Part shown: piece by piece, positions 6,494-14,974 of the stretch | How positions within the stretch are numbered: position 1 is the first letter of the stretch | Layout of the letters: each line of letters opens with the position of its first letter | Assembly (NCBI GenBank): GCA_900756555.1 | Contig: CAAEKP010000053.1 | Span: forward strand, 1-23,445 | Source: Peptococcaceae bacterium | GTDB taxonomy: Bacteria; Bacillota; Peptococcia; Peptococcales; Peptococcaceae | Direction: 5' to 3' | Length of the DNA stretch: 23,445 bases | The notes under the pieces: generated by a model | Databases searched by the model: none | Told to the model about the DNA's origin: nothing | Seen by the model: the letters and a program-made list of their open reading frames with translations, nothing else | Made by a program: the position numbers and the translations under genes

Positions 6494-9400
6494 TCACAGC
6501 TTCATAGCCTCTTCTGCTTTTTTGGCTTCTTCCAGCCGCGCCTGCAATTCTTCCCAGTCATGCCAGCAGCCTTCTTCTAAAGCAATCATGGCAGCGTCAA
6601 TTTCTTCCTGCGGATTATTTTTCATAATCTTACGGCGCAGCTTTTTAGGCCAGCTTTCCATGATTTCATATAAAATAGGAATAACCAGTAAACTGATGAT
6701 GGTGGAACAGGTCAGCCCAAAGATTACCGTTGCCGCCATTGGGCGGAACACTTCTGCCCCTTCTGCCTGGCTGACCAGCTGCGGAATCATTGCCAGTACA
6801 GTGGTCAGGGTGGTAACCAGAATCGGACGGATTCTGGTTTTGCCCGCTTCTACAACCGATTCCCGTTTGCACAGCCCTTTGGCACGCAGCTGCTGCACAT
6901 AGTCCACTAATACGATGGCATTGTTTACTACAATCCCTTCCAGCATAACAATCCCCAGCAGTGACATCATGTTAATGGTCTGCCCGGTCAGCAATAAGCC
7001 CGGGAATACACCAATGAGCATTACCGGAATGCTGGCCATAATCAGCAGCGGCAGCATTAAGCTTTCAAACTGGCAGGCCATTACCATGTATACCAGAATC
7101 AGCGCCATGCCGATTGCCAGGAATAAATCAGAGAAGGTTTCCTGCATACTTTCCACATCGCCGCCAGTTTCAATGCTGCAACCGGCCGGCACCGGCAGTT
7201 GGTCTACCTGCGCCATAATTTCAGTTACCACGCTGTTCAGGTCACGGCCATACACACCACAGGACACTGTAGCGATACGGCTCTGGTCTTCACGGCTGAT
7301 GCTCTTCTGCCCAAAACCATGCACCACCTGTGCCACTTCACTCAGCGGTACCTGCCCGCCTGTGTTGGACGGAACCATCAGGTTTTGCAGATTTTCCAGC
7401 GAGGTAGTCATTTCTTCCGGATATTGCAGCACAATGTCCAGTTCTTCTTCGCCGCCGCGATATTTAGAAATGGTGGAGCTGTTCAGCGCCAGCGATACTG
7501 TCTGATATACCGACGAAGCGCTCACGTTATAGTACGCTGCTTTTTCCCTGTCGATAATAACATTCAATTCTTCATCGGTATCTGTGACACTGTTTTCAAT
7601 ATTAACAGCGCCATCGGTATTCTCCATTACTGTTTCAATGCTGGCAGCCAACTGTTCCAGATTATCGCTGTTGTTGCCCTTGATGCCAATGGAAACGGCT
7701 GTACTGCCGCCCATGCTCATCATGTTAGCTGCACTGACTGTAATTTCAGCGCCAGGAATATCTTTTACTGTTTCCTGCAGTTCATGGGCAATATCCTGGT
7801 CACTGCGGTCACGTTCTTCCAATGGTTTTAACACAACAACCAGCGAAGCTGTGTTGGAAGTGCTGCCGCCCATGCTCATCATACCGTTGCCGCCCACACT
7901 GTTCATTACCAAATCCACTTCTGGAATTTTGTTTACAATTTCTTCTACTTCCAGGGCTACCTTTTCTGTTTCTGCCAGCACAGTGTTGCTGGGCAGCTCA
8001 ATGGAAACATTCACCTGACCTGCGTCCTGTGTAGGGAACAGTTCTGCCCCCGCCAACGGCGCCAGACAGCAGGAACCAATCAGAGCAACTGAAACAACCA
8101 GCAGCGCTGTCTTTTTATGATTCAGCGCCGCTACCAGCACGCCCTGATACCAATCCACAAACTTAGCGAACAGACGGTCAAACCATACCTGAAATTTCTG
8201 CACACCTTTTGGTTTATGTTCTTCGCTATATTCATACAAAATTAACAGCTTGGAGGACATCATTGGCACTACCGTTACGGATACCACCAAAGATGCCATC
8301 AGTGCAAAGCAGATGGTCAGCGCAAAAGGCACAATAATCTGCGCCGTCATACCGCCCACAAACACAAAAGGCACATATACAGCCACTGTAGTTAAGGTGG
8401 ATGCCAGAACAGCGCTCACAACTTCCTGTGTGCCTTCTACGGCTGCCTGATATTTGCTCTTGCCCATACTGCGGTGCCGATAAATATTTTCCAGCACTAC
8501 CGTAGAGTTATCCACTACCATCCCTACCGACAACGCCAGCGCCGCCAGTGTAACCATATTCAGAGTGTGGCCGCCAAAATACAGCATCACAAAGGTAGAA
8601 ATCAATGAAAGCGGAATGGCTACCCCGATAATGATGGTACTGCGGAAGTTGCCCAAAAAGATAAAGATAACCAGCATCGCAATGATAACTGCCAGGAACA
8701 GGTTGGTTTCTACATTTTGTACCGACTGGGTAATCATATCCGCGTCACTGTAGGCAACGGTAATTTCAATATCCTCGTACAGTTCCTCATCCAACGCAGC
8801 CAACACTTTATTTACTTCTTTATCCACATCAACGGTGTTGCCGTCACTTTCTTTCTGCAAACCAATGGCCACAACATCTTTGCCGTTCAACGTAACATAG
8901 GATTCCATCTCTGACACGCCAATCTGAATGTCTACCAGATCACCCAGACGCGCGGTGCCGCCGGAAGGCAAGCTTACCTGCGTATTTGCCAGCTGGTCAA
9001 TGGTTTCATACTGCCCCAGTGTACGCACCAGCACTTTCTGACTGCCCTGTGTTACATAGCCGCCAGGATGGTTGGCGTTTTCGCCGCCCACAATCTGCGA
9101 AATCTGCCCCGCGTTCAGCCCATAGGCGCTCAGTTTGTACGGGTCAGCTGTGATAATAACCTGCTGGTCACTGCCGCCCATTACGTTGGCAGCAGCTACC
9201 CCGTCAATGCGCTCCAGGCGCGGCGTAATTTTTTCATCTACAATTTTCTTTACATCATCCAGACTGCGGTCGCCGGATACACCAATCATCATAATTGGCA
9301 TACTGTTCATATCCAGCTTCATAATGCTGACATCGCCGGCTTCCTCCGGCATCATCATCTTGGCCATCTCCACCTTGTCGCGCACTGCGTTGGTGGCAGT

Positions 9401-9706
9401 GTCCAGATCAGTGTCATAATCAAACATCAACATGACAATGGAATTGCCCGCCGAGCTGACCGACTGAATGCTGTCGATGCCGGAAATACCAGCCATGGAA
9501 CTTTCCAGTGGCTTTGTAACCATTTCTTCCACTTCTTCCGGGCCGGCGCCATCATAAGGCGCCATCACAGCCAGAATCGGCAGTTCCATTTTTGGCATCA
9601 GGTCTACCGACATACGGGTGAACGATACCACCCCAAATAAAATCAGTACCAGCGCCGCCATGGCAACGGTAACAGGCCGTTTTACGGAAAACTTACCAAT
9701 ATTCAC
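6494..9706 (-). CDS. RND-family efflux permease (AcrB/SwrC type)
   Basis: Proton-driven inner-membrane pump of the tripartite RND class, expected to work with the adaptor encoded just upstream and a TolC-like outer-membrane channel encoded elsewhere. The 1070 residues have normal length: first membrane helix 13-31, two large periplasmic porter regions, and two six-helix bundles. Helix 4 carries GMVVDNSTVVLEN with Asp399; the second Asp of AcrB is Asn here, and the AcrB Lys940 region reads IVVNNAIVLVDY, a pattern I associate with the SwrC-like group. MMSMGGST occurs twice in the second porter region (about 608 and 661). The last roughly 50 residues form a charged helical tail. The start is GTG at 9706 with GAGGTGA six bases before it. 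It lies 11 bases after the adaptor. Substrate cannot be told. Confidence 0.95.
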   Translation of the reverse strand: MNIGKFSVKRPVTVAMAALVLILFGVVSFTRMSVDLMPKMELPILAVMAPYDGAGPEEVEEMVTKPLESSMAGISGIDSIQSVSSAGNSIVMLMFDYDTDLDTATNAVRDKVEMAKMMMPEEAGDVSIMKLDMNSMPIMMIGVSGDRSLDDVKKIVDEKITPRLERIDGVAAANVMGGSDQQVIITADPYKLSAYGLNAGQISQIVGGENANHPGGYVTQGSQKVLVRTLGQYETIDQLANTQVSLPSGGTARLGDLVDIQIGVSEMESYVTLNGKDVVAIGLQKESDGNTVDVDKEVNKVLAALDEELYEDIEITVAYSDADMITQSVQNVETNLFLAVIIAMLVIFIFLGNFRSTIIIGVAIPLSLISTFVMLYFGGHTLNMVTLAALALSVGMVVDNSTVVLENIYRHRSMGKSKYQAAVEGTQEVVSAVLASTLTTVAVYVPFVFVGGMTAQIIVPFALTICFALMASLVVSVTVVPMMSSKLLILYEYSEEHKPKGVQKFQVWFDRLFAKFVDWYQGVLVAALNHKKTALLVVSVALIGSCCLAPLAGAELFPTQDAGQVNVSIELPSNTVLAETEKVALEVEEIVNKIPEVDLVMNSVGGNGMMSMGGSTSNTASLVVVLKPLEERDRSDQDIAHELQETVKDIPGAEITVSAANMMSMGGSTAVSIGIKGNNSDNLEQLAASIETVMENTDGAVNIENSVTDTDEELNVIIDREKAAYYNVSASSVYQTVSLALNSSTISKYRGGEEELDIVLQYPEEMTTSLENLQNLMVPSNTGGQVPLSEVAQVVHGFGQKSISREDQSRIATVSCGVYGRDLNSVVTEIMAQVDQLPVPAGCSIETGGDVESMQETFSDLFLAIGMALILVYMVMACQFESLMLPLLIMASIPVMLIGVFPGLLLTGQTINMMSLLGIVMLEGIVVNNAIVLVDYVQQLRAKGLCKRESVVEAGKTRIRPILVTTLTTVLAMIPQLVSQAEGAEVFRPMAATVIFGLTCSTIISLLVIPILYEIMESWPKKLRRKIMKNNPQEEIDAAMIALEEGCWHDWEELQARLEEAKKAEEAMKL

Positions 9707-9717
9707 GACCAGTCACC

Positions 9718-11004
9718 TCACTTTGTTGTTTTTGCCGCGTCTGCATCCGCGTCAGCGGCAGTATCTTCTTGCTCTGTATTTTCTTTTTCTGCATCTTTGT
9801 TTTCTGTATCAGTTTCATCCCCAGCAACGTCTAAATCCAGTTCCTGTTCCACGCCGTCAATCTTAATTGCTGTGACAGCCGCACCATCCACCAGACTGCT
9901 GTTGCCTTTCACAATGAGCTGATCGCCAGCTTTTAAACCGGCAGTCACTACATAATAGTCGCCATCGTTCATACCCAGTGTCAATGCCACTTCTTTTACA
10001 GTGCCATCGGCCTGCATGATATAGGCCACGGGCTGTGCTTCTTTATAGGTGATGGCCTGCACCGGAACCACCAGCACATCGTCCGCGTGGTCTACCATTA
10101 CTTCCACTTCCGCATACATCCCGGCCACCAGTTTGGCATCCTGATTCTGCAAAGAAATGGTGATTGGATAGTTTTTGGTCTGTGCGTTCATCACTTTGCT
10201 GATTTCTGTAATGTTGCCGCTGAACCACTGGTCTGATACCGAATCAATCTTTAACAGTACCTCCTGACCAACGCGGATTTTGCTCACGTTCTGTTCGTTG
10301 ATGCCAGTGGAAACTTCTAGCGTGTCCACGTTAGCAATCTCAAACATTGGAGCGCTGGCAGATGCGTAAGAGCCTACATTGGCATTCACCATAGTAACGG
10401 TGCCGCTGATAGGCGCTGTCACCGTAGCATAATCCAACGCCATCTGAGCGCTCTGCAGCGAATTGCGGGCATTAGCCACACCAATCTGCGCCGCATTGAG
10501 CTGGCTCTGTGCATTTTCCATCGCCAGTTTCAGCTGGTCTAAATCCGACTGGCTTACAGCGCCCATCTCAAACAATTCCAGAGCATTGTTATAATTTTTC
10601 ACTGCATTGTCGTAGGACTGCTGTGCTGTGGCGATGGAGTTTTCCGCGTTGGTTACGCCCAGCTGTGCGCTGTTGGCATTAATCTGGGTAGCTTCATTAT
10701 CCAGCTGCGCCAGAACCTGCCCGGAAGCAACCTTATCGCCCACTTTTACGTTAACCGCTTTAATCTGCTCCATACCGCTCACTTTGGCAATTACCTGCAC
10801 AGTATTTTCTGCCGCTGTCAGGCCGCCCAGCGTAATCATTTTATCAAAATCCTGCGCTGCTACAGTTTCCACTTCCACTGGAACCCCCGGGTCTGCCGTT
10901 TGTTCCTCTGCAACATCCTTCGCACCGCATCCAGTCATCATTGACATGAAAAGGAAGCTGCCCAGCGTAAGCGCTGCCACCTTCCGTTTTGTCTCTTTTT
11001 CCAT
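9718..11004 (-). CDS. RND efflux periplasmic adaptor, lipoprotein (HlyD/MFP family)
   Basis: Periplasmic adaptor that links the RND permease to an outer-membrane channel. The 428-residue protein has a basic N-terminus, a hydrophobic stretch and a lipobox-like MTGC with Cys26, so it is probably lipid-anchored. Two lipoyl half-motifs (about 68-102 and 193-225) flank an Ala/Gln/Asn-rich helical hairpin (103-192). A beta-barrel region (ending near VVPVQAI) and a membrane-proximal region follow. The final roughly 50 residues are acidic and low in complexity (Asp/Glu/Thr/Ala), unusual for the family. The ATG at 11004 is preceded by CGGAGGAG. It is the first gene of the operon and is followed by the permease with an 11-base gap. 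Confidence 0.94.
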   Translation of the reverse strand: MEKETKRKVAALTLGSFLFMSMMTGCGAKDVAEEQTADPGVPVEVETVAAQDFDKMITLGGLTAAENTVQVIAKVSGMEQIKAVNVKVGDKVASGQVLAQLDNEATQINANSAQLGVTNAENSIATAQQSYDNAVKNYNNALELFEMGAVSQSDLDQLKLAMENAQSQLNAAQIGVANARNSLQSAQMALDYATVTAPISGTVTMVNANVGSYASASAPMFEIANVDTLEVSTGINEQNVSKIRVGQEVLLKIDSVSDQWFSGNITEISKVMNAQTKNYPITISLQNQDAKLVAGMYAEVEVMVDHADDVLVVPVQAITYKEAQPVAYIMQADGTVKEVALTLGMNDGDYYVVTAGLKAGDQLIVKGNSSLVDGAAVTAIKIDGVEQELDLDVAGDETDTENKDAEKENTEQEDTAADADADAAKTTK

Positions 11005-11028
11005 GTAGTCTCCTCCGTTCGTTTTGGA

Positions 11029-11048
11029 TTGACTGACCAGTCAGTCAA
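11029..11048. promoter_or_regulatory. TetR-type operator
   Basis: Inverted repeat TTGACTGAC-CA-GTCAGTCAA, with perfect 9-base arms. TGACTGAC/GTCAGTCA palindromes of this kind are common TetR-family operators. It lies just downstream of the -10 element, between promoter and adaptor ribosome binding site, where binding would block transcription. Confidence 0.85.
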
Positions 11049-11059
11049 TTTATGTTTTA

Positions 11060-11088
11060 ATCATACTATGCACATTTTAAAAATGCAA
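11060..11088 (-). promoter_or_regulatory. Promoter of the efflux operon
   Basis: On the minus strand TTGCAT (11083-11088) and TATGAT (11060-11065) are spaced by 17 bases. Transcription would start just before the TetR-type palindrome. Confidence 0.6.
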
Positions 11089-11182
11089 TAAAAATATTGC
11101 AGCGCCTATAAATTGTAAGAATCTCTTAAAAGTTTTGGGCAGCAATAACTCAATACATAAAATTATAAAAATACATAACGAC

Positions 11183-11214
11183 AAAAAAGTTCAATACCGT
11201 AATGGGCACTGAAC
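11183..11214 (-). terminator. Terminator after the truncated AAA gene
   Basis: On the minus strand GTTCAGTGCC pairs with GGTATTGAAC (two G-U pairs) around a six-base loop, followed by six T. It lies 25 bases past the orphan reading-frame tail at 11239-11300 and closes the ancestral gene. The rest of the 11005-11294 gap is AT-rich with no gene seen. Confidence 0.75.
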
Positions 11215-11238
11215 TTCGTTGACTTCACTATAAATATT

Positions 11239-11300
11239 CTATTTCTGATATCGTTCGATTACACATTGATGTTTTTTACTATCCTTATCGTAGTTCACAC
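11239..11300 (-). pseudogene. Orphan C-terminal tail of the PD-(D/E)XK nuclease domain
   Basis: Directly at the stop of the upstream AAA gene, a different frame reads GVNYDKDSKKHQCVIERYQK and then a TAG at 11239-11241. This is the characteristic C-terminal ending of the AAA-ATPase-like/PD-(D/E)XK family (DUF1703 region), where the end usually reads like VGINYD...KKH.C.IE. The middle of the nuclease domain is missing, so this is a remnant left after a deletion. Confidence 0.7.
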
Positions 11301-12431
11301 CTGCCAACCAGAACCCTCAATCGCACTTACAAATTCAGCCCGTATTTCTTCATTCGGGATAAATACTTCTTTTCGCTTATTATCATAAGACAAATATCCT
11401 AGATGTACCAATAGTGTCAATACATCGTCCTTGCTTGCGAATGTCGTCATATCATTTGTAAATTTTCTAGTATCAATTTGGCATCTTCCGCCACCCAGCA
11501 TTTGTATAATGGCATCTTTTAAGCCATCATAGTTCATATCAATGTACACTTTTAATGCTTCATAGGTTTCTGTATTGACCCAATAACTGTGAAACTCTTG
11601 ATCCATCATAGCATCGACCACAGACTTTGGATTGTAAATATGCAATCCTTCCGCTACCTGGTATCCATCATACCAACGCTTCGTTTCATCGAAATCCATT
11701 TTGTATGTTTCACAAAGTTGCTGTACTTCCTGCTCTGTAAATCCAATGTATTCTGCCAACCGTTTTGGCTCTGTCATTGAAAATTCTTTGAACATATTAA
11801 GCGCTGAGTGCGTACCATATTTTTTAATTGGCAAAATACCCGTCATATAGGCCAGACCTACATAATCCCTGTCTTTTAAGAGATTTCTCAAAAAATCCAG
11901 ATATTGAACTTGCAGTGTTGTATCCTTCTGTTTTTCACGGAAAATACAGTCCCATTCGTCAATGATAAAGATAACCTCTTTCTCGGTTGCATTATAAATT
12001 TGTGCTAAAGCAGCGGATAGATTATTTACCTCTGGTAAGATATATTGACCATACTCCCGATATAGCTCTGCCAGTACCATCTTTTGCAAATAATCTAGCA
12101 CATGCATAGAACTTCCCGCTTCACTTAAAAATTGCTGTATATTCAAAAACAATACATCATATTTGTTTAAGTGTTCTTCAAATGACAAATCCTGTGCTAT
12201 TTTTAGGTTTTGAAAAAGTGCCTGTGAATCACAAGTACGACAGTAATAAGCCGTGAGCATTTTTGCGGCCATTGATTTTCCAAAACGTCTTGGCCGACTG
12301 ACACAAATAAATTTTTGTTCTGTCCCTATTTGCTGATTGGTATACGCAATCAGTCCTGACTTATCTACATAAATTTCCGATGCCAAGGACTTTCTGAAAC
12401 CTTTATTCGTTGGATTCAAATAACTTCCCAT
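11295..12431 (-). CDS. AAA-ATPase-like protein, truncated (lacks C-terminal PD-(D/E)XK nuclease)
   Basis: The 378 residues match the N-terminal AAA-ATPase-like domain (PF09820 type): an N-terminal YLNPTNKGFRKSLASEIYVDKSGLI segment, a P-loop variant SRPRRFGKS (45-53), Walker B-like FIIDEWD (156-162), and a helical region ending IRAEFVSAIEGSGWQV. Intact members are about 520-580 residues and continue into a PD-(D/E)XK nuclease (DUF1703). Here translation stops two codons after GSGW, while the family's last 20 residues are found right after in another frame, so an internal frameshifting deletion is the simplest reading. The ATG at 12431 has GAGGTG before it, and promoter and terminator remain. 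Function of the family is unknown; the truncated product may be inactive. Confidence 0.85.
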   Translation of the reverse strand: MGSYLNPTNKGFRKSLASEIYVDKSGLIAYTNQQIGTEQKFICVSRPRRFGKSMAAKMLTAYYCRTCDSQALFQNLKIAQDLSFEEHLNKYDVLFLNIQQFLSEAGSSMHVLDYLQKMVLAELYREYGQYILPEVNNLSAALAQIYNATEKEVIFIIDEWDCIFREKQKDTTLQVQYLDFLRNLLKDRDYVGLAYMTGILPIKKYGTHSALNMFKEFSMTEPKRLAEYIGFTEQEVQQLCETYKMDFDETKRWYDGYQVAEGLHIYNPKSVVDAMMDQEFHSYWVNTETYEALKVYIDMNYDGLKDAIIQMLGGGRCQIDTRKFTNDMTTFASKDDVLTLLVHLGYLSYDNKRKEVFIPNEEIRAEFVSAIEGSGWQV

Positions 12432-12472
12432 GATTCAACACCTCGTTTCAACCTCATAATGAATCTGATTCA

Positions 12473-12501
12473 ATCTTAGCAAAATTAATAATCCATTGCA
12501 A
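12473..12501 (-). promoter_or_regulatory. Promoter of the AAA gene
   Basis: On the minus strand TTGCAA (12496-12501) and TAAGAT (12473-12478) are spaced by 17 bases, about 40 bases before the ATG. Confidence 0.55.
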
Positions 12502-12586
12502 GCGGATAACATAAACTCACGGCAGCGTATGTCATGGTTTCTCTTATTTCTATAGCATCTGTAAGTGGAATTTTTTTCACCGTTCC

Positions 12587-12620
12587 TAAAAAATCCCGCC
12601 ATCCAAGGAAGGATGACGGG
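12587..12620 (-). terminator. Terminator of the small membrane protein gene
   Basis: On the minus strand CCCGTCATCC pairs with GGATGGCGGG around TTCCTT, then ATTTTTT. It lies 12 bases past the stop at 12633. Confidence 0.88.
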
Positions 12621-12632
12621 AAAAGTAGTGGG

Positions 12633-12830
12633 TTATTCATCTTTTGACGAAAGTATCCAGCAAATCATCATAATAACAATGTAGCTACTATATAACACCC
12701 AAGTTACAGTATAAGAAATGCCATCGAATCCGCCTTCTGGATGTTGAAACGCATACATCACAAAGCAAACAGCAATCACCAACATGAGATTTCCCAGAAA
12801 ACGAAACTGCTTCTTCGTTGGTATACGCAT
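12633..12830 (-). CDS. Small two-helix membrane protein, unknown function
   Basis: A 65-residue protein with a basic N-terminus, a hydrophobic stretch at about 12-28, a short loop containing HPEGGFDG, a second hydrophobic stretch at about 40-60, and a charged end (SSKDE). I do not recognise a family. It is supported as a real gene by GGAGGGAG at good distance from the ATG at 12830, an extended -10 promoter upstream and its own strong terminator. It stands alone between the AAA gene and the secreted repeat protein. Confidence 0.75.
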   Translation of the reverse strand: MRIPTKKQFRFLGNLMLVIAVCFVMYAFQHPEGGFDGISYTVTWVLYSSYIVIMMICWILSSKDE

Positions 12831-12885
12831 GGTAATTCTCCCTCCAGCTTTAAAGTTGTATGAACTTACCTTCTAGTTCAAGTAT

Positions 12886-12894
12886 ACCAGAGTA
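12886..12894 (-). promoter_or_regulatory. Extended -10 promoter for the small membrane protein
   Basis: On the minus strand TGGTATACT gives a TGN-TATACT extended -10. The -35 region (TGTAAA at 17-base spacing) is poor. It lies about 55 bases before the ATG at 12830. Confidence 0.45.
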
Positions 12895-12919
12895 AAACGT
12901 AGTTTTACAGATTATTTGA

Positions 12920-13816
12920 TTATTTATTTTTTACTGGCAGTAATGGTGCTGGGTCTTTGCTGATAAGTTCGCCTTTCACGAAGTCAATTTTTAAGATAAA
13001 GTTTTCTTCTTTACCGTTCATATCCTGTCGCATACAAGGCATACTTAAAATATTACCTTGGATAAATGGTTTTACATTAGAATCTGGATTGGTATAGCCA
13101 TTTTCATCATTCTGGCAGTCAAAGAAATAAATCGCTCTGTCTGCTAACTGAGATTCCAAACTAAATTTCTTTTCTTTTTCATTCCCTTTTTGATAGGTGA
13201 ATGTATACTGTTCATCCAAAGTGTTTGGTGGATATCCAATTTTAATGTTACCAGATGTAATATACTGCGTTTTGGACCAACGGTGAGCAGAAGTATCTCC
13301 TTTGCTATAAATGTTCAAACCGTTTTTAGAATCAAAGCTGTACTGCCAGCCAAACTCATCCACGGCAAAACGCCAGGTCAGTGGGAAATATGTTACATCA
13401 CGGAACAATAATAACGGATATTTTTCCTGACTATTTTTAATGTTCTTTCCATTCACCACAATGTTAGAAGTTGCCACAGTAGCGGTATAACTGTTTTTGT
13501 TAGTTGCTTTCTGCGCATACCAGTCGCTATAATCTGCAAAAGGATGCGCTTCTTTATTAATAGTCAGCGTATTGTTGCGCCAGTCGGTATTTAAACCTAA
13601 AAAGTCAGCATAGTGATAAGTCATTGGAAAATAAGTAATGTCTTTATACACAATCAATGGATACTGATTATGCTTATTTTCCATCTCATACTGATTCAAA
13701 GTTACTTTAAATGTTGGCAGAGTCACCTTTACCTGCTGAGCTGCCATTGCCGGAGTGGCAATGCCTGTCAGTAAAAAAGCGGATAATGCTACAGATGCAA
13801 TTAATTTCTTTTTCAT
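12920..13816 (-). CDS. Secreted protein with two copper-amine-oxidase-N-like (stalk) repeats
   Basis: A 298-residue exported protein. The N-terminus is a classic signal peptide (MKKK, hydrophobic core, cleavage likely after PAMA near residue 26). Two repeats follow: YPLIVYKDITYFPMTYHYADFLGL with a WRNNTLTI end (about 52-90), and YPLLLFRDVTYFPLTWRFAVDEFG with a GLNIYS end (about 136-170). Both resemble the copper amine oxidase N-terminal (stalk) domain, a non-catalytic beta/alpha module common in exported Firmicutes proteins. The C-terminal roughly 120 residues are not recognised. GGAGGGATAAATT precedes the ATG. It follows the anti-sigma gene by 81 bases with only a weak AT hairpin between, so it may be cotranscribed with the sigma/anti-sigma pair. 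Confidence 0.82.
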   Translation of the reverse strand: MKKKLIASVALSAFLLTGIATPAMAAQQVKVTLPTFKVTLNQYEMENKHNQYPLIVYKDITYFPMTYHYADFLGLNTDWRNNTLTINKEAHPFADYSDWYAQKATNKNSYTATVATSNIVVNGKNIKNSQEKYPLLLFRDVTYFPLTWRFAVDEFGWQYSFDSKNGLNIYSKGDTSAHRWSKTQYITSGNIKIGYPPNTLDEQYTFTYQKGNEKEKKFSLESQLADRAIYFFDCQNDENGYTNPDSNVKPFIQGNILSMPCMRQDMNGKEENFILKIDFVKGELISKDPAPLLPVKNK

Positions 13817-13897
13817 AATTTATCCCTCCATATTTTAAAATACAAATTTAACCGGTTATTTTTAAGACGTGAAACCATAATAAAAAGTTCCTGATTT

Positions 13898-14974
13898 TTA
13901 TTGTTCTGAATAAAATTTTTCTACTTCTGTAGGATGCTCACCGGTGTATTTGCCATGATACCGTTGCATTAAATTTGGCACTTCCCCATAAGAAGTAATA
14001 AATGTACTGCCATCTTCTGATAATACTGCTTCATCCGCGCCAGAGTAACTTCGCGGCGATTCCATTATAGAAATCTGTCCATCAATGTATTGCTGTACTT
14101 GAATGTCGGTGAACTGATTGGCCTCTGCCTGACGGAATATACTTTCTAAGGTGTTAAAAGACAAGCGGTTTAACTTTTCTTCTGATACACCACGGTCTAA
14201 CAAATATTGATAAATGTATTCCGGTTCTATCGTTTCATAGTTCATTTCTTTCTCTACATAATTCGGAGTAAAATCGTTTTCACCAAACTCTACATTTTCT
14301 AATATTTTAATCACTTCATCTTCTGACAGATTAGTCTGCCCTGTAATCCGACAAGCCCCATGTAACCAGATAAATTGAATTCTATTCTCTTTATAAATAA
14401 ATTGAACATCTTCTCCTTGTATCTCTATAACTTGTTGCATTGCATCTTCTGTATCTACTATATAAGTTATAGCATCATCACTCGTTATTTGTTCCTGATT
14501 CAAAAGAAAATAAAATTTTTCTGATTCATAAAATAAATACAATAATGCTTCTTGCTCATCTCGATCTGTTTCCACCATACCTTCCGGCAGATATCCAAAC
14601 TGCAATGGTACAAACTCTGTATCGCCTGCTGCATCAGAGTGATAACGGTACTCGGTATATTCTTCAAATACTGTTTCTACTGCTTCGATTATTCTCTGGC
14701 ATCCTGCCTGCACCACTTCGGGCATAGTGAAACACGCCAGTAAAAAGCAAAGCAACACCGCGGCAATACCATTGCGCGTATAATACTGCCAGCCCATATG
14801 TACTTTATCGGGTTGAATATTTCCTTGTTTCCATTCCGCTATCAGCCTCTGCATATTTTGTTCAAACTGTTCTGAAAATATATGCTGGCACTGTTCTTCT
14901 TGTGGTAGCTGGCTAAATAAACGCTCCTGAGCAAGCGCAGCAGCTCTGTGCAATTGGTCGTCAGTAAGCTTCAT
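13898..14974 (-). CDS. Membrane anti-sigma factor, DUF4367-like
   Basis: Predicted partner of the ECF sigma factor encoded just upstream, holding it at the membrane until a signal arrives. The 358 residues comprise a cytoplasmic N-terminal part (1-67) that would bind sigma, one membrane helix (about 68-84), and a large extracytoplasmic domain. PLQFGYLPEGM (about 123-133) followed by beta-rich sequence and FIWLHGACRITGQTNLSEDEVIKILENV resembles DUF4367/DUF4179-type anti-sigma sensor domains of Firmicutes. The start ATG at 14974 overlaps the end of the sigma gene by 14 bases, indicating translational coupling. The signal sensed is unknown. Confidence 0.8.
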   Translation of the reverse strand: MKLTDDQLHRAAALAQERLFSQLPQEEQCQHIFSEQFEQNMQRLIAEWKQGNIQPDKVHMGWQYYTRNGIAAVLLCFLLACFTMPEVVQAGCQRIIEAVETVFEEYTEYRYHSDAAGDTEFVPLQFGYLPEGMVETDRDEQEALLYLFYESEKFYFLLNQEQITSDDAITYIVDTEDAMQQVIEIQGEDVQFIYKENRIQFIWLHGACRITGQTNLSEDEVIKILENVEFGENDFTPNYVEKEMNYETIEPEYIYQYLLDRGVSEEKLNRLSFNTLESIFRQAEANQFTDIQVQQYIDGQISIMESPRSYSGADEAVLSEDGSTFITSYGEVPNLMQRYHGKYTGEHPTEVEKFYSEQ

